A DNA stretch of 14,267 nucleotides from Desulfobacteraceae bacterium (lineage in GTDB: Bacteria; Desulfobacterota; DSM-4660; Desulfatiglandales; Desulfatiglandaceae). The translations under genes and the position numbers were made by a program. Shown here in pieces: positions 1 through 7,070 of this stretch; position 1 is the first letter of the stretch; each line of letters starts with the position of its first letter. The notes beneath the pieces are model-generated. The model was not told the origin of the DNA, made no database searches, and worked only from the letters and a program-made list of their open reading frames with translations. The stretch covers positions 1-14,267 of the forward strand of contig JAUWPC010000045.1 in assembly GCA_030611815.1 (NCBI GenBank), in the 5' to 3' direction.

Positions 1-34
1 GGTCTGAGAATCGAGCCTTTATGGCAAAAATGTC

Positions 35-63
35 TTGACAGGGAGAATATCTGAGGGTATAGT
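35..63 (+). promoter_or_regulatory. sigma70-like promoter of the glutamate-synthase-like gene
   Basis: TTGACA at 35-40 is separated by exactly 17 bp from TATAGT at 58-63. That is a full consensus -35 and a 5/6 consensus -10 at optimal spacing. The transcript would start near 69-71, giving a leader of about 130 nt. That leader contains the whole hairpin and terminator system at 86-165 and ends at the gene start at 203. The placement makes sense only if the leader RNA itself is regulatory. The start site is inferred, not observed. Confidence 0.75.
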
Positions 64-85
64 TACCAATCAAAATTTGACTGAA

Positions 86-135
86 GCCTTGCACAAAGAC
101 GTGCTAAGGCCTTTCGCGATAAGACAAAGGCGTCT
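86..135 (+). promoter_or_regulatory. tandem hexaloop hairpins: candidate ANTAR-protein antiterminator RNA
   Basis: Two stem-loops lie in tandem. Hairpin 1 pairs GCCTTGCAC (86-94) with GTGC-T-AAGGC (101-110): nine pairs with one bulged T, closing the hexaloop AAAGAC (95-100). Hairpin 2 pairs AGAC (122-125) with GTCT (132-135), closing the hexaloop AAAGGC (126-131). An 11-nt linker separates them. Both loops have A at position 1 and G at position 4, the published signature of RNAs bound by ANTAR-domain antiterminators (the nas and eut systems are examples). The loop and 3' arm of hairpin 2 are also the 5' arm of the terminator at 126-165, so the two folds exclude each other. When a bound regulator stabilises the hairpins, the terminator cannot form and the glutamate-synthase-like gene is read. 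The structures are seen directly; the ANTAR assignment is inference from the motif and the nitrogen-type target gene. No ANTAR regulator is encoded in this window. Confidence 0.72.
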
Positions 136-165
136 AAACCCTTTTCAGGGAAGGCGCCTTTTTTT
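126..165 (+). terminator. intrinsic terminator in the leader (attenuator)
   Basis: AAAGGCGTCT (126-135) pairs with AGGCGCCTTT (152-161), ten pairs including one G-U. An inner stem CCC (139-141)/GGG (148-150) closes the loop TTTTCA. A run of seven T follows at 159-165, then GTTTT. It sits between the promoter and the start codon, so it must be bypassed for expression. Its 5' arm overlaps hairpin 2 of the candidate antiterminator, making a classical either/or switch. An additional weaker pairing, GCCTTT (109-114) with AAAGGC (126-131), could tune the switch. Confidence 0.8.
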
Positions 166-202
166 GTTTTCTTCCCTGATTTAAATAGAGGAGGATAAAA
201 CA

Positions 203-1786
203 TTGAATTTACAAAAACCAAACGCGAATGAAGCACTTCAGACCAGGAATCGCTCACGTGATGTGGCCCCCCAGTCAGGCATCTGCAGCAGGTGTGTTGA
301 CGGATGCAAGGGGAACTGCGATATGTTCAATGCCACATTCCGGGGAAGGGAACTCCTTTACCCCCAGCCATTCGGCAGCATTACGGCCGGTGCGGACAAG
401 GACTACCCTGTTGATTACTCCCATCTGAATATCATGGGATATGCCTTTGGGGCAAAGGGGGTTGAAGCGGACCCGGACAAGGCTACTTTCCCGGCGGTCA
501 ACACGGAGACATCCTTTGGCGCTGACGAGAAGGTTAAGATGAAGGTCCCGATATTTACCGGGGCCCTCGGCAGCACGGATATCGCCCAGAAAAACTGGGA
601 ACATTTTGCCATCGGGGCCGCCATCAGCGGGATCACCTTAGTGTGTGGTGAAAATGTCTGCGGCATCGACCCGGACCTGGAATTCAACAGCCACGGAAAG
701 GTGAAAAATTCACCTGAAATGGACCGCCGAATCAAAGAATACCGCCGTTACCATGAAGGCTACGGGGATATCCTTGTACAGATGAACGTGGAAGATACCC
801 GAAACGGGGTGGCGGAATACGTCATCGACAAACTCGGTGTTGAGACCATTGAACTGAAGTGGGGGCAAGGCGCCAAATGTATCGGCGGAGAGATCAAAGT
901 GAACTCCCTGGAGCGGGCAATCCTTTTGAAAAAGAGGGGTTACATCGTCACCCCCGATCCGGAGTCCCCCGCCTTTCAAGCCGCCTTCAAGGCTGGACCC
1001 CTGAAACAGTTTGAACGCCATTCACGCCTCGGTTTCATTGATCAGGAAGGCTTTATGAAGGAGGTGGAGCGGGTGCGCAAATTAGGCGCAAAGCGTGTTA
1101 CGCTTAAGACCGGTGCGTATCCCATGAGAGAACTGGCCATGGCGATCCGCTGGTCCAGTGATGCCAAGATCGATCTTCTGACCATCGACGGGGCCCCGGG
1201 GGGCACAGGCATGAGCCCGTGGCGGATGATGAACGAATGGGGCATCCCCTCTATCTATCTGCACTCCATGGCGTATGAGTTGTGTGACCGTCTCGCCAAG
1301 CGAGGCTTATGGGTCCCGGACATCGCCTTTGCAGGTGGGTTTTCGGCAGAGGACCATGTCTTCAAGGCCCTGGCCTTAGGCGCCCCGTACTGCAAGGCCG
1401 TCTGCATGGGCCGTGCCCTGATGATTCCGGGCATGGTGGGGAAAAATATGGAAAAATGGCTGAGAGGCGAACAAGGAGGGCTCCCGTCGACAGTTTCAAA
1501 ATACGGATCTACAAAAGAAGAGATTTTCATGAATTATGAGGTTCTTAAAGAAAAGTACGGGGCTGAGGCAGATAACCTTCCGTTGGGGGCTGTTGGCCTA
1601 TATAGCGCCGTAGACAAGATCAAGGTAGGACTCCAGCAGTTAATGGCCGGTTCGAGAAACTGGGAGGTCCAATACATCAGCCGGAAAGATATATTTTCAC
1701 TTACAGAAGAATGTGCAAAGATTACGGGTATTCCGTATGTAATGGATGCATACAGGGAAGAGGCCCTCGGTATAATAGACGCCTAA
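203..1786 (+). CDS. FMN-binding glutamate synthase family protein with N-terminal Cys cluster
   Basis: 527 residues, related to the FMN- and Fe-S-binding synthase domain of glutamate synthase large subunits but without the N-terminal glutaminase domain or the C-terminal GXGXG beta-helix. The start is TTG at 203, chosen because AGAGGAGG (187-194) lies 8 nt upstream. Residues 28-39 form C-x2-C-x3-C-x3-C, likely an Fe-S or metal site. The FMN-barrel motifs are recognisable: a W-G-Q-G-A-K-C segment followed by G-G-E-I, an I-D-G-A-P-G-G-T-G-M phosphate-binding loop, and an A-G-G-F-S strand followed by A-L-A-L-G-A. The cytoplasmic enzyme probably uses a reduced electron carrier. Whether it makes glutamate from 2-oxoglutarate plus ammonia, or does other flavin chemistry, cannot be told from sequence. 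It is transcribed alone behind a regulated leader (promoter 35-63, hairpins 86-135, terminator 126-165), consistent with a nitrogen- or redox-responsive role. Family membership is firm; substrate is not. Confidence 0.85.
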   Translation: MNLQKPNANEALQTRNRSRDVAPQSGICSRCVDGCKGNCDMFNATFRGRELLYPQPFGSITAGADKDYPVDYSHLNIMGYAFGAKGVEADPDKATFPAVNTETSFGADEKVKMKVPIFTGALGSTDIAQKNWEHFAIGAAISGITLVCGENVCGIDPDLEFNSHGKVKNSPEMDRRIKEYRRYHEGYGDILVQMNVEDTRNGVAEYVIDKLGVETIELKWGQGAKCIGGEIKVNSLERAILLKKRGYIVTPDPESPAFQAAFKAGPLKQFERHSRLGFIDQEGFMKEVERVRKLGAKRVTLKTGAYPMRELAMAIRWSSDAKIDLLTIDGAPGGTGMSPWRMMNEWGIPSIYLHSMAYELCDRLAKRGLWVPDIAFAGGFSAEDHVFKALALGAPYCKAVCMGRALMIPGMVGKNMEKWLRGEQGGLPSTVSKYGSTKEEIFMNYEVLKEKYGAEADNLPLGAVGLYSAVDKIKVGLQQLMAGSRNWEVQYISRKDIFSLTEECAKITGIPYVMDAYREEALGIIDA

Positions 1787-1800
1787 GACCTTGCAGAGAA

Positions 1801-1854
1801 AAGCTCAAGACATCAAGGGGAGGAATTTAGCCTGCCCTTGGTGTTCTCAAGCTT
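1801..1854 (+). other. long imperfect stem-loop between two genes
   Basis: The segment 1801-1819 pairs with 1835-1854: AAGCT with AGCTT, then a 2x2 internal loop, then AGA with TCT, a bulged T, and CATCAAGGG with CCCTTGGTG. That is about 17 pairs including a G-U, topped by a small GG/CC inner stem. It follows the glutamate-synthase-like gene by 14 nt and has no T-run on its 3' side, so it is not a canonical intrinsic terminator. It may be a transcript 3' end stabiliser or processing site. No clear promoter for the next gene was found in the remaining 77 nt (1855-1931). Confidence 0.4.
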
Positions 1855-1931
1855 CAGTTAGACGCGTTGAATAATCATCCTTTATTACTTCGAACCGCCC
1901 GCTCCAACCGGAAGTCTGAGGCGGAGGTAAG

Positions 1932-4928
1932 ATGGACTCAAAAAATAGTAATCTATCGATAGAATCTTATGCGCGTTTCAGGATCTATCATGAACTAATG
2001 TCAAAGAAGGTGCGTGAGATCCTGCTCGTTTCCAGTCCCTATGATGCCTTCATTATGGAAGAAGACGGGAGTCTCGCATCAAGGATCATAAACGAATATA
2101 GCGGGTTAAACCTGAGTCACCCCCCGAGAGTGACACGGACTTCTTCGGCCTATGATGCCTTAGCGCTTTTGAGAATGAGAAAATTCGACATGGTCCTGAC
2201 TACCCCGCACTTGGAAGAAATGGATGCGTTTTCTTTAGGTTTGCAGGTAAAAAAGATGAACCCGGAGTTGCCTGTTGTCCTTTTGGCTCACAGCCCCAGG
2301 GGTATTTATCCACCTCCTGAGAACAAAAATTGCGAGGGGATAGACAAGATTTTTATCTGGTCCGGCAATTCAGATCTGCTTTTGGCCATGGTCAAGAACG
2401 CTGAAGACCACCTTAATGTCGATATTGATACCCAGAAGGCGAAGGTAAGGGTCCTCCTGCTGGTTGAAGATTCACCGATTTATTACTCGTCCTTTTTACC
2501 CCTTATCTACAAAGAGATCGTGAGGCAGACACAGGCGGTGCTCAAAGTTGGCCTCAACGAAGAACACAGGCTCCTTACAATGCGGGCCAGACCCAAAATA
2601 CTTTTAGCCACCAGTTATGAAGAAGCCCTTGAGCTTTACCAAAAATTCCGTTCCTTTCTCTTCGGCGTGATATCAGACGCCCGTTTACCAAAAAACCATC
2701 AATTGGACGATAATACGGGATTTCTTCTGCTTTCCCAGATTAAGAAGGAAGTTCCTGACGTTCCACTTCTCCTGCTCAGTTCGGAACCAAGTAACAGGGA
2801 AAAGGCAGACCAGGTTCCCGCTGAGTTCCTTGACAAGAATTCACCACACCTTCTCTCCGAGCTACACAATTTTTTCCTTACCCGCCTCGGCTTTGGGGAT
2901 TTCGTATTTCGTATGCCTGACAGGAAAGAGATTGACCGGGCCCCTGACCTTCGTACGCTTGAAAGAAAGCTTTCACAGATACCGGATGAGTCGCTTTGCT
3001 TTCATGCGGAACGTAATCATTTTTCCAACTGGATCATGGCCCGTTCTGAAATAGCCCTTGCCTCCAAATTCCGTGAGGTCCAGGCCTCTGACTTCAGCAG
3101 TGTCCCCGAAATGCGGGAGTATATTATTTCCAACATCCGGGCCCTGCGGAAATTACGTCAAAAAGGTGTGGTGGCCCGGTTTAGGGCCGATCATTTTGAT
3201 CCTTACATCACGGATTTCCTCAAGGTCGGTCAGGGCTCCTTAGGGGGGAAGGCCCGGGGCCTGGCCTTTATGTCCGCTGTTCTTGGGCAGAACCAGGAGC
3301 TTCACGAAAAATATTCTCAAATCAAGATCAGAATTCCCAAAACCTTAGTTATCTGCACTGACGGGTTTGAGTCATTTGTAACCAAGAACCATTTGCAGCG
3401 CTTTGCCAAGGAAAACCTGGCTGATAAAAAAGTCGCGCAGGGCTTTTTGAAAGCTGAAATACCGGAGTGGCTGGTAAAAGACCTTCAGGCCTTTGTGGCC
3501 CAGGTCACGATCCCCCTCTCCGTCCGTTCTTCAAGCCTTTTAGAAGACGCCCAGTTTCAGCCCTATGCCGGGCTTTATCACACCTACATGATTCCCAATA
3601 ACCATCCCGACCCTTCGGTTCGGCTTCACCATCTCATTACCGCCATTAAATTGGTCTACGCATCTACCTATTACGAAAGTCCCAAGGCATTTTCAAGAAG
3701 CACTTCCAATCAACCCCAGGCGGAAGCGATGGCAGTTATTATTCAGCAGCTTGCCGGAAAGGAGTACGGAGACTACTTTTACCCGGCTATTTCCGGTGTG
3801 GCCCAGTCCCATAACTTCTATCCGGTATCCCATATGAAACCAGAAGAAGGGATTGCCCATATCGCCTTGGGTTTAGGTAAAACCGTTGTGGAAGGAGAGA
3901 AGACATTGCGCTTCTCTCCCAAGTATCCAAAGATCATGCCCCAGTTTTCCACTGTCAAAGATATCCTTGTGAACGGTCAGCGTTTTTTTTATGCCTTAAG
4001 AATCAAAAATTATGCTGAAGACCCTAAGGACTGGAAGAATTCCAATCTTGAAAAAAGGGAAGTGGATGATGCTGAAAACGAATTTCCTGTAAGGACACTT
4101 GCCAGCACTTACGTGCCTGAAGAAGATCGTATCAGGGACACGGGCTACATCCCGGGGCCAAAGATACTGACATTTGCCCAGGTATTGAAATATGACATCT
4201 TTCCTTTGCCCCAGCTCTTGTCTGATTTGCTGACATTGGGACGAAAGGGGATGGGGTGTCCTGTTGAAATTGAGTTTTCAGTTAATCTGAGCCCTGACAA
4301 AAAGAGGAAAAGCGATTTCCATTTTCTCCAGATTAGGCCCATGGTTGCAGATGAAGATCGCTTTGAGGTTGAGATCACATCGGAAGAGTTGGATAGGGCA
4401 TTCTGCCGTTCCACCCAGGCCCTCGGAAACGGAAAAAACGAGAAGATCGCGGATATCGTCTATGTCAAGCCCGATGTTTTTGAGACCAAAGCAACTGTTC
4501 AGATCGCCGAAGAAATAGGGCAGATAAACGCTGGTTTACTCAAAGATAAGCGACCCTACCTGTTGGTTGGGCCGGGAAGATGGGGCTCTGCGGACAGGTG
4601 GCTTGGCATCCCGGTTCAATGGCGGCATATTTCAGGCGTAGGCGCTATTATCGAACTCAGGAATGAAAAGCTGAAGGCCGATCCTTCACAGGGGTCTCAC
4701 TTTTTTCAGAATATCACATCCTTGGGGATCGATTATGTTACGGTTACGGAAGGCCCCGAATCAGAAGATCGTTTTGATTGGCAATGGCTAAATTCCGTGC
4801 CTGTTGTTCAGGAAACGCCCTTTTTGAGGCACGTGAGAGTGGAAAAACCCTTAATTCTAAAGATTGACGGCAGAAAGTCCGAGTGTGTAATAATTGAAGC
4901 TCAGGATATTTCGATTGATGGAAGGTAG
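1932..4928 (+). CDS. receiver-domain / PEP-synthase-type ATP-grasp fusion protein
   Basis: 998 residues. ATG at 1932 is preceded by GGAGGTAAG, a good ribosome binding site. About residues 25-130 form a receiver-like fold whose usual acceptor Asp is replaced (F-D-M-V-L-T-T), so it is probably a pseudo-receiver. Residues about 172-312 form a second receiver with acidic V-E-D at 178-180, candidate phospho-acceptor Asp249 (S-D-A-R) and Lys302 (D-K-N). From about 425 to 805 comes the N-terminal ATP/pyruvate-binding domain of PEP synthase / pyruvate phosphate dikinase: G-G-K-A-R-G-L in 433-446, R-S-S-S-L-L-E-D at 532-539, V-E-I-E-F at 778-782, and Q-I-R-P at 800-803. The swivelling phosphohistidine domain and the C-terminal PEP barrel, which a true PEP synthase needs, are not visible. 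Instead a distinct C-terminal domain follows, with G-P-G-R-W-G-S at 880-886. It likely uses ATP in a phosphotransfer or regulatory reaction rather than complete PEP synthesis. Automatic annotation as PEP synthase would be misleading. Confidence 0.8.
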   Translation: MDSKNSNLSIESYARFRIYHELMSKKVREILLVSSPYDAFIMEEDGSLASRIINEYSGLNLSHPPRVTRTSSAYDALALLRMRKFDMVLTTPHLEEMDAFSLGLQVKKMNPELPVVLLAHSPRGIYPPPENKNCEGIDKIFIWSGNSDLLLAMVKNAEDHLNVDIDTQKAKVRVLLLVEDSPIYYSSFLPLIYKEIVRQTQAVLKVGLNEEHRLLTMRARPKILLATSYEEALELYQKFRSFLFGVISDARLPKNHQLDDNTGFLLLSQIKKEVPDVPLLLLSSEPSNREKADQVPAEFLDKNSPHLLSELHNFFLTRLGFGDFVFRMPDRKEIDRAPDLRTLERKLSQIPDESLCFHAERNHFSNWIMARSEIALASKFREVQASDFSSVPEMREYIISNIRALRKLRQKGVVARFRADHFDPYITDFLKVGQGSLGGKARGLAFMSAVLGQNQELHEKYSQIKIRIPKTLVICTDGFESFVTKNHLQRFAKENLADKKVAQGFLKAEIPEWLVKDLQAFVAQVTIPLSVRSSSLLEDAQFQPYAGLYHTYMIPNNHPDPSVRLHHLITAIKLVYASTYYESPKAFSRSTSNQPQAEAMAVIIQQLAGKEYGDYFYPAISGVAQSHNFYPVSHMKPEEGIAHIALGLGKTVVEGEKTLRFSPKYPKIMPQFSTVKDILVNGQRFFYALRIKNYAEDPKDWKNSNLEKREVDDAENEFPVRTLASTYVPEEDRIRDTGYIPGPKILTFAQVLKYDIFPLPQLLSDLLTLGRKGMGCPVEIEFSVNLSPDKKRKSDFHFLQIRPMVADEDRFEVEITSEELDRAFCRSTQALGNGKNEKIADIVYVKPDVFETKATVQIAEEIGQINAGLLKDKRPYLLVGPGRWGSADRWLGIPVQWRHISGVGAIIELRNEKLKADPSQGSHFFQNITSLGIDYVTVTEGPESEDRFDWQWLNSVPVVQETPFLRHVRVEKPLILKIDGRKSECVIIEAQDISIDGR

Positions 4929-4930
4929 CG

Positions 4931-4968
4931 GCCCCCGACTTCGGCTCGCAGGGCCTTAGGCCTCGGTT
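4931..4968 (+). other. GC-rich nested inverted repeats just after the receiver/ATP-grasp gene
   Basis: Immediately after the stop codon, GGCCC and GGGCC flank an inner CCG-ACTT-CGG hairpin, followed by GGCC-TTA-GGCC. The structure is stable but no T-run follows directly; T-rich DNA appears only from about 4997. It could be a transcript-end structure for the upstream gene. Confidence 0.3.
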
Positions 4969-5040
4969 AGAAATCCCGATTATCGTTTTAAGGAAGTTTT
5001 TTATTATAGGTATTTTTTTGCTTAAGGAATAGAGACCCTT

Positions 5041-5200
5041 GAAAAACGTTCAATTTCGTTCAAGATCAAGGCGTATGAGGATTTTAACCACAGGAGTATA
5101 TTGAATATTTCGAGGATTAAAATCCGAATGCAACAAAGAGATTGGGCAGATAAGCGCAGACTTCGAAAGGGGGCGATTTTCAAAAGTCTCGGGGAAAAGC
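5041..5200. repeat. intergenic block with nested inverted repeats (candidate dispersed repeat)
   Basis: This is the core of the 324-bp gene-free spacer 4929-5252. GTTCAA occurs twice around 5048-5064. GGATTTTAA (5079-5087) and TTAAAATCC (5117-5125) form a perfect 9-bp inverted repeat around a 29-nt centre that itself holds ATATT/AATAT. AGACTT (5158-5163) and AAGTCT (5184-5189) form a second pair enclosing GAAA/TTTC. The open frames across it look like chance. Its organisation resembles dispersed intergenic elements; copy number in the genome cannot be judged from one window. Confidence 0.45.
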
Positions 5201-5232
5201 AAAAAGATCCGAGGAGGGGCAAATAGGGATCT
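5201..5232 (-). terminator. probable intrinsic terminator of the hisS-aspS operon
   Basis: Read on the minus strand, AGATCC (5232-5227) pairs with GGATCT (5210-5205), and TTTTT (5205-5201) follows, then GCTTTT. It lies about 20 bp beyond the aspS stop. A third copy of the half-site (GATCC at 5240-5244) can also pair with 5227-5231 and would compete. The stem is short and the loop is 16 nt, so strength is uncertain. Confidence 0.45.
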
Positions 5233-5252
5233 ACGCTTCGATCCGACAAGTT

Positions 5253-7070
5253 TCAGGTATCGTTATTTTCAGAATAGAGTCTGAGCCCTAACTCTTTGAG
5301 CTGATCTTCATCCACCCGGGATGGCGCATCCGTAAGCGGGCAGGCAGCGCTGGTGGTTTTGGGGAAGGCGATGATCTCCCTGATCGATTTGACCCCGGTC
5401 ATAAGGGCCACTAAGCGATCAAAGCCTAAAGCCATCCCGCCGTGGGGAGGGGCGCCATACTTGAGTGCCTCTAACAGAAACCCGAATTTCAACTGGGCCT
5501 CCTCAGGTGATATGCCGAGGGTCTTGAAAATTTCCCTTTGAATGGCGAGGTCATGGATCCTGATGCTCCCCCCGCCGATTTCTGAGCCGTTTAAGACGAG
5601 ATCATAGGCCCTGGCCCTGACCTTCTCTGGGTTCTCGGTGAGGAGGTTCAGATCCTCCTCGAAGGGGGAGGTAAACGGGTGATGAACCGCTGCCAATCTA
5701 TCTTCAGCCTCATCGTACTCGAATAACGGGAAGTCCGTTATCCAGACAAAGGCATATTCGTTTTCGGGGATTAGACTTTGTTGTTGCGCCACCTCCAATC
5801 GGAGGGCGCCCAATGCCTGGTTTGCGATTCCCGGTTTATCGGCCACTATAAGGACCAGATCTTTCGGCTCAGCATGGAGCCTCTTGTTGAGGGCCTCCCT
5901 GTCTTCCTCTTTAAAAAACTTGGTTAAAGATGACTGCCAGCCCTCTTCGGTAACCTTGATCCATGCCAGGCCTTTGGCGCCGGCGGCCTTCACAACCTCA
6001 GATATTTCATCCAAACCTTTTCTGGAATAAGAAGGGGCTCCACCCTTGGCCAAAATCGCCTTTACTGCGCCCCCTGATTCGATTACGCCTTGAAAGACCC
6101 TGAAATCTGACCTGCCCGCAATATCGGTCAAATCACAAATCTCCATACCGAACCGCAGATCCGGCCTATCCGTTCCAAACCGGTTCATGGCATTCCGGTA
6201 GGTAAGACGCTGGATGGGCGAGGTGATCCTGTGGTCTAATATCTTCTCAAAAAGCTCCATCATCATAGCTTCAAAGATCCCCATGACTTGTTCTTCGTCA
6301 ACAAAGGCCATCTCGAGATCAACCTGGGTGAATTCAGGCTGTCGATCCGCCCTAAGGTCTTCGTCCCGGAAGCAGCGGACGATCTGGTAGTATCTATCAA
6401 ATCCGGCCATCATGAGAAGCTGCTTAAAAAGCTGAGGCGACTGGGGCAGGGCGTAGAACATACTCTTGTTTACCCTGCTCGGCACGAGATAATCCCTGGC
6501 CCCCTCTGGTGTGCTCTTGGTAAGAAAGGGCGTTTCCACCTCAATAAATCCTTTCCGATCTAAGTATCCCCTGATGCAGGAAGCTATTGAATGGCGTTTG
6601 CGAAAGTTATTAAAGAGCTGTGGTCTTCTAAGTTCCAAATAACGGTACTTCAATCTCAGGGTCTCGGAGGCGTCCACGGCCCCGTCCACCTGAAATGGGG
6701 GGGTCTCAGTAAGATTGAGAATCTTTAATTCCTTAGCCTTCAGTTCTACTTCCCCTGTGGGCATCTGGGCATTTTCCTGTCCCTCAAGTCTTGGCGTAAT
6801 GGTGCCTTTGACCGCCAGGACCCACTCGTTTCTCAGGACATGGGCCCTTTGATGCGTATTCAACTCTACCTGCGGGTCAAAGACCACCTGGGTGATCCCC
6901 TCCCTGTCACGAAGGTCGATAAAAATAAGGTTCCCCAGGTCCCGTCTGCTGTTGACCCACCCCATCAAGACCACTTCCTGACCTACATCGTCTTTTCTGA
7001 GCGCTCCGCAGTCGTGGGTGCGTGTCCAGTTGCCCATTGAATCAATCTTTAGATTCTCGTTTTCTTTCAT
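5253..7070 (-). CDS. aspS: aspartyl-tRNA synthetase
   Basis: 605 residues, normal length for a bacterial class IIb AspRS. It charges tRNA-Asp with aspartate in the cytoplasm. Visible parts in order: N-terminal OB-fold anticodon-binding domain (about 15-120, with W-V-N-S-R-R-D-L-G), catalytic core with motif 2 from Arg232 (R-C-F-R-D-E-D), the bacterial GAD insertion in the middle, and motif 3 G-F-D-R at 549-552. Leu45 in the R-R-D-L-G segment matches the residue of discriminating AspRS enzymes (E. coli type); non-discriminating ones usually have His there, so this enzyme probably charges tRNA-Asp only. The start overlaps the hisS stop as ATGA (7070-7067), implying translational coupling. Met12 at 7037 is an alternative start but lacks a ribosome binding site. 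Confidence 0.97.
   Translation of the reverse strand: MKENENLKIDSMGNWTRTHDCGALRKDDVGQEVVLMGWVNSRRDLGNLIFIDLRDREGITQVVFDPQVELNTHQRAHVLRNEWVLAVKGTITPRLEGQENAQMPTGEVELKAKELKILNLTETPPFQVDGAVDASETLRLKYRYLELRRPQLFNNFRKRHSIASCIRGYLDRKGFIEVETPFLTKSTPEGARDYLVPSRVNKSMFYALPQSPQLFKQLLMMAGFDRYYQIVRCFRDEDLRADRQPEFTQVDLEMAFVDEEQVMGIFEAMMMELFEKILDHRITSPIQRLTYRNAMNRFGTDRPDLRFGMEICDLTDIAGRSDFRVFQGVIESGGAVKAILAKGGAPSYSRKGLDEISEVVKAAGAKGLAWIKVTEEGWQSSLTKFFKEEDREALNKRLHAEPKDLVLIVADKPGIANQALGALRLEVAQQQSLIPENEYAFVWITDFPLFEYDEAEDRLAAVHHPFTSPFEEDLNLLTENPEKVRARAYDLVLNGSEIGGGSIRIHDLAIQREIFKTLGISPEEAQLKFGFLLEALKYGAPPHGGMALGFDRLVALMTGVKSIREIIAFPKTTSAACPLTDAPSRVDEDQLKELGLRLYSENNDT

Noticed and set aside
61..74. 14-bp word AGTTACCAATCAAA repeated at 8611-8624
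   Set aside because: One 14-bp match within 14 kb is near chance expectation, and the two copies differ in orientation relative to their genes.
86..165. Known metabolite riboswitch (c-di-GMP, glutamine, guanidine types considered)
   Set aside because: Conserved core sequences of these classes are absent; the two-hexaloop design fits an ANTAR target better.
1932..4928. Complete phosphoenolpyruvate synthase
   Set aside because: Only the ATP/pyruvate-binding domain is present; no phosphohistidine swivel or PEP barrel can be seen.
5022..5249. 75-codon minus-strand reading frame in the spacer
   Set aside because: It runs through the inverted-repeat element, has no ribosome binding site and shows no protein-like conservation pattern.
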